Shown: positions 21,439 through 23,793 of the stretch, piece after piece
Position numbering within the stretch: the stretch's first letter is position 1
Layout: every line of letters begins with the position of its first letter
NCBI RefSeq assembly: GCF_905372115.1
Contig: NZ_CAJPNR010000031.1
Span: 1 to 23,793 of the forward strand
Source of the DNA: an uncultured Streptococcus sp.
GTDB taxonomy: Bacteria; Bacillota; Bacilli; Lactobacillales; Streptococcaceae
Length of the DNA stretch: 23,793 bases
Direction: 5' to 3'
The notes under the pieces: generated by a model
What the model saw: only the letters and a program-made list of their open reading frames with translations
Told to the model about the DNA's origin: nothing
Database searches by the model: none
Position numbers and translations under genes: made by a program

Positions 21439-21476
21439 TAAAAAATCAGGGCAGAATCTTTATTCCACCCTGATTT
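21439..21476 (-). terminator. Terminator of the wall-anchored nuclease gene
   Basis: On the minus strand AAATCAGGG pairs with CCCTGATTT. The inner bases continue the stem as TGGAAT and ATTCTG with two G-U pairs, giving about fifteen pairs and loop AAAG. A T run follows. It begins about 20 bases after the nuclease stop. Confidence 0.85.
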
Positions 21477-21497
21477 CACTTTTTAAATTGATTTTAG

Positions 21498-23747
21498 TTA
21501 ATTTCTGCTTCTCTTTTTGAGAGTAAAAGCAAACATCAGCAAGGTCAATCCCAAGACTGCCCAGCCACTGTTATTTTGGCCGGTCTGCGGGAGCCCCTTC
21601 TTCTTGCTGCCAACTGTCTGACCTTGTCCAGTTTGTTTGGACGATGGAGAATTGGCCTGAGACGGAGCTCCTTGTTCTGCTGCTACAGAAGATTGTCCAG
21701 TTGCTTGAGACGGCTGGGAGCTGTCAGATGTTGAAGCTGCGATATCCTTAGAAAAGTCAAGCTGCACCACTACCGGATCATGGTCTGAAGCTCTGCCATG
21801 TTCCTCCATGAAAGAGGCATTGATATGGACAGGCGCAAAGACAGCCTTACCTGCCAGGTTCTTCGAAATGAAAATATTGTCCAAGCTTTGGTTGCTGCCA
21901 CGGTAGAAGTAAGAATAACGGTCAGCCGCATCATGCTCCTGCATAAGATTAATCAGTTCATTACCCGCCAGTGCTTTAGCCGTTTCGGAAAATTCAAAAT
22001 CATTGAAATCACCAGTCAGCACAAACTTAAGGTTAGGATTTTGTCTCAGCCCTTCTTGAACAAAGCTATTTAAAATTTTAGCCTGCTCAATTCGGGCTGC
22101 CTGCGTATGCTGAACTGCTGGCTGAGCGGAGCCATAAACGGCATCATCCCCAATCTTGGACTTCAAATGATTGGCGATAACAACGATATGCTGTCCCTTA
22201 AATTCAAACTCAGCTGCCAAAGATTTACGAACTTTGGTAAAGGCTGGATTTGTTGGAGCAATTCGGGCAGGATTCTTAACCAAATGGCCACCGGAAAAGC
22301 TAGCTGCTTCGTCACTCGTACCGGCTTCTTTTTCGACTAACTTCACCCGATTTGGATCATAGAGAAAGGCCACGCGGATATTAGAGCCAGGCTTGCCGCC
22401 ATCTTGACCGTCAAGGGGGGCAACTTCGGTGTACTTGTAAGTTTTTCCGCCCAGTTCTTTGATGCGAGCCGCTAGTTTCTCACCGCTTTTGATACCGCTA
22501 GTCGTTCCGTCATTAACACTTCCGTTCTCATCTTGAACCTCAATGAGCGTGATGATATCTGGACTATGAATTTCATTGATAAAGGAATTGGCGATTCTAG
22601 TCACTTTTTCCTCAGGTGTTTCACCTTTTTTAGCATTAGCAGAAAAATTCTCGATATTGTAGGAAGCAATAGTCAGCTTGTCCTCGCTTGGATAGATAGG
22701 AGAGACCTGTCTCTGCAAGCCACCGTCCACCAAATCAGGCAGCTGAGTCGGCTCCAACTTGTAAATCTTCCCACGATAGGTCACGACTCCTACCACATCA
22801 CCATTGAAATAATCCTTGGCCTTGGCAATGAATTTATTGCCAACATAGACTGGAATGGTTGCTGTATTTTGAACGTTTGGACGAAGATTGAGACCGCCGA
22901 TATTGTTTAATGGCAAGGCTTGGTAGCCTTCAGGTAAGACATAAATGTCTCCACGGTACTGCGGGCCTAGAACTCGGGGCCTCTTCACCATCGTCAACAT
23001 TCCTTCCAAACTTTCCCAATAGTCCAACGCTTCACTTTGAGGCTGATAGTTATTAATATCGTTATCGACCGTATCCTGAGGCATATTAGCCACGATATCT
23101 ACTGGAGCTGGTAAGTCAGCTTTCCCTTCCTTGGTCACCTTGGAAGCCACCAGCATGGTGACTGTCAAGCTATCACTGGGCTTGTTGAAAGTTTGCCCCT
23201 GACGAACGCTGAGCTCTTCCATATAGCCTTCTTTAACGCGTCCTTCAAGACTAAGTTTGTCTCCAACATCGACTTTTTCTTTAGAAACAACATAAAGAGC
23301 ATCAGAAGTCCTGCTGTTTCCATCAGGAGTCACGTCTTGAACATAAAAACCATAGCGGTCTGTTTTCGTCACAACTACATTGGAAACTTGAACTTCCTTG
23401 TCCTCATAGGGAGAGGCTTGTGATTCTCCCTGAATAGTTCCTACATTTGGAACAAATTCTGGTCCGCTAGCCGCAGCTTGTGCTGCAGCAGAGGCTTGGT
23501 CTGCCTTTTCCACTACCTCTGTAGAAGCTGGCCTTGACTCTCCCGATTCTGCAGATGGACTCTCTACTTGACTAGCAACCGACGCATCGCTTACAGTTGG
23601 ATTCTCTGTAAGAGCTGCCGCATCTGAAGTCGACGAACTTACTGCTTCTTCTGCTCCGACCGGTTGGACAGAAAAAAGCAGGGACAGAAAAGCAGCTAGC
23701 AAAACCACTGTGGGGAAGAGCTGCCTGTAAGAAACTTGTTTTTTCAT
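21498..23747 (-). CDS. LPXTG wall-anchored extracellular nuclease (SWAN/SsnA-like)
   Basis: A 749-residue secreted nuclease attached to the cell wall. A signal peptide (about 1-32, ending VGA) is followed by a Ser/Ala/Glu-rich linker (33-95). A nucleic-acid-binding OB-type region (about 105-200) comes next, then an endonuclease/exonuclease/phosphatase domain (about 355-668). Active-site residues include Asn365 (SYNIENF), Glu403 (LIEVQDENG), His527 (ANHLKSK), Asp580 and Asn582 (TGDFNDFE), and Asp655-His656 (SDHDPVV). A Ser/Gln-rich wall-spanning segment leads to LPQTG (719-723), a hydrophobic helix and KKRSRN, the sortase A signal. It closely resembles the S. sanguinis nuclease SWAN and S. pyogenes SpnA by architecture. 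These degrade DNA of neutrophil extracellular traps and may supply nucleotides. AAAGGAGAA lies six to seven bases before the ATG. The promoter probably lies at the window edge. Confidence 0.94.
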   Translation of the reverse strand: MKKQVSYRQLFPTVVLLAAFLSLLFSVQPVGAEEAVSSSTSDAAALTENPTVSDASVASQVESPSAESGESRPASTEVVEKADQASAAAQAAASGPEFVPNVGTIQGESQASPYEDKEVQVSNVVVTKTDRYGFYVQDVTPDGNSRTSDALYVVSKEKVDVGDKLSLEGRVKEGYMEELSVRQGQTFNKPSDSLTVTMLVASKVTKEGKADLPAPVDIVANMPQDTVDNDINNYQPQSEALDYWESLEGMLTMVKRPRVLGPQYRGDIYVLPEGYQALPLNNIGGLNLRPNVQNTATIPVYVGNKFIAKAKDYFNGDVVGVVTYRGKIYKLEPTQLPDLVDGGLQRQVSPIYPSEDKLTIASYNIENFSANAKKGETPEEKVTRIANSFINEIHSPDIITLIEVQDENGSVNDGTTSGIKSGEKLAARIKELGGKTYKYTEVAPLDGQDGGKPGSNIRVAFLYDPNRVKLVEKEAGTSDEAASFSGGHLVKNPARIAPTNPAFTKVRKSLAAEFEFKGQHIVVIANHLKSKIGDDAVYGSAQPAVQHTQAARIEQAKILNSFVQEGLRQNPNLKFVLTGDFNDFEFSETAKALAGNELINLMQEHDAADRYSYFYRGSNQSLDNIFISKNLAGKAVFAPVHINASFMEEHGRASDHDPVVVQLDFSKDIAASTSDSSQPSQATGQSSVAAEQGAPSQANSPSSKQTGQGQTVGSKKKGLPQTGQNNSGWAVLGLTLLMFAFTLKKRSRN

Positions 23748-23793
23748 GAACTTCTCCTTTTCTGTATAAATGTATATTATCCTATTTAATTTT

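Noticed and set aside
1..23793. CRISPR arrays, tRNA or rRNA genes, insertion sequences, prophage or defence islands
   Set aside because: I looked for regularly spaced repeats, cloverleaf-like sequence, transposase frames and typical defence domains on both strands and saw none.

Overview
The window is chromosomal DNA of a low-GC Firmicute, almost certainly a Streptococcus of the sanguinis/mitis type. The evidence is the L-lysine-type MurE, family II pyrophosphatase, CtsR-controlled clpP, an LPQTG wall-anchored nuclease resembling the S. sanguinis nuclease SWAN, a DUF1803 protein, and streptococcal CodY, MET-box, CtsR and cre sites. I see 21 complete protein genes, no tRNA, rRNA, CRISPR array or transposase, and no gene-free stretch above 300 bases. 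Species assignment is by memory of families, not by a search.

Layout. 1-4935 (minus): a branched-chain amino-acid ABC operon, livJ-livH-livM-livG-livF, with a CodY-like box inside the livJ promoter and stem-loops between livJ and livH. 4914-7191 (minus): ylbG, clpP under a CtsR box, a small AT-rich orphan gene carrying a module I associate with mobile-element proteins, and upp. 7274-9643 (minus): metB and a MalY/PatB-type beta-C-S lyase, one base apart, behind an exact streptococcal MET-box. 9675-12883: a divergent pair, murJ/ytgP (lipid II flippase, minus) and murE (plus), whose promoters share one -35 hexamer; murE looks leaderless. 12902-13657 (minus): a CPBP-family membrane protein with an altered first motif. 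13789-17822 (plus): a complete ferric-siderophore type ABC operon fhuC-fhuD-fhuB-fhuG with a CodY-like box at its promoter. 17821-20368 (minus): ppaC, a YiiX-like cysteine hydrolase gene, a DUF1803 gene and a CsbD-family gene with its own promoter. 20391-21302 (minus): pflA with a cre site just downstream of its promoter. 21439-23747 (minus): the wall-anchored nuclease.

How they fit together. Most genes are core metabolism: amino-acid uptake, sulfur amino-acid synthesis, uracil salvage, peptidoglycan precursor synthesis and flipping, fermentation and iron uptake. The window is unusually rich in readable regulatory sites: two CodY-like boxes (amino-acid uptake and iron uptake), one MET-box, one CtsR box and two cre-like sites. 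I found no convincing new multi-gene defence or mobile system. The items most worth a second look are the orphan gene between upp and clpP, the shared -35/leaderless arrangement at murJ/murE, the CodY-like box at the iron operon, and the overlapping YiiX-like/DUF1803 pair.
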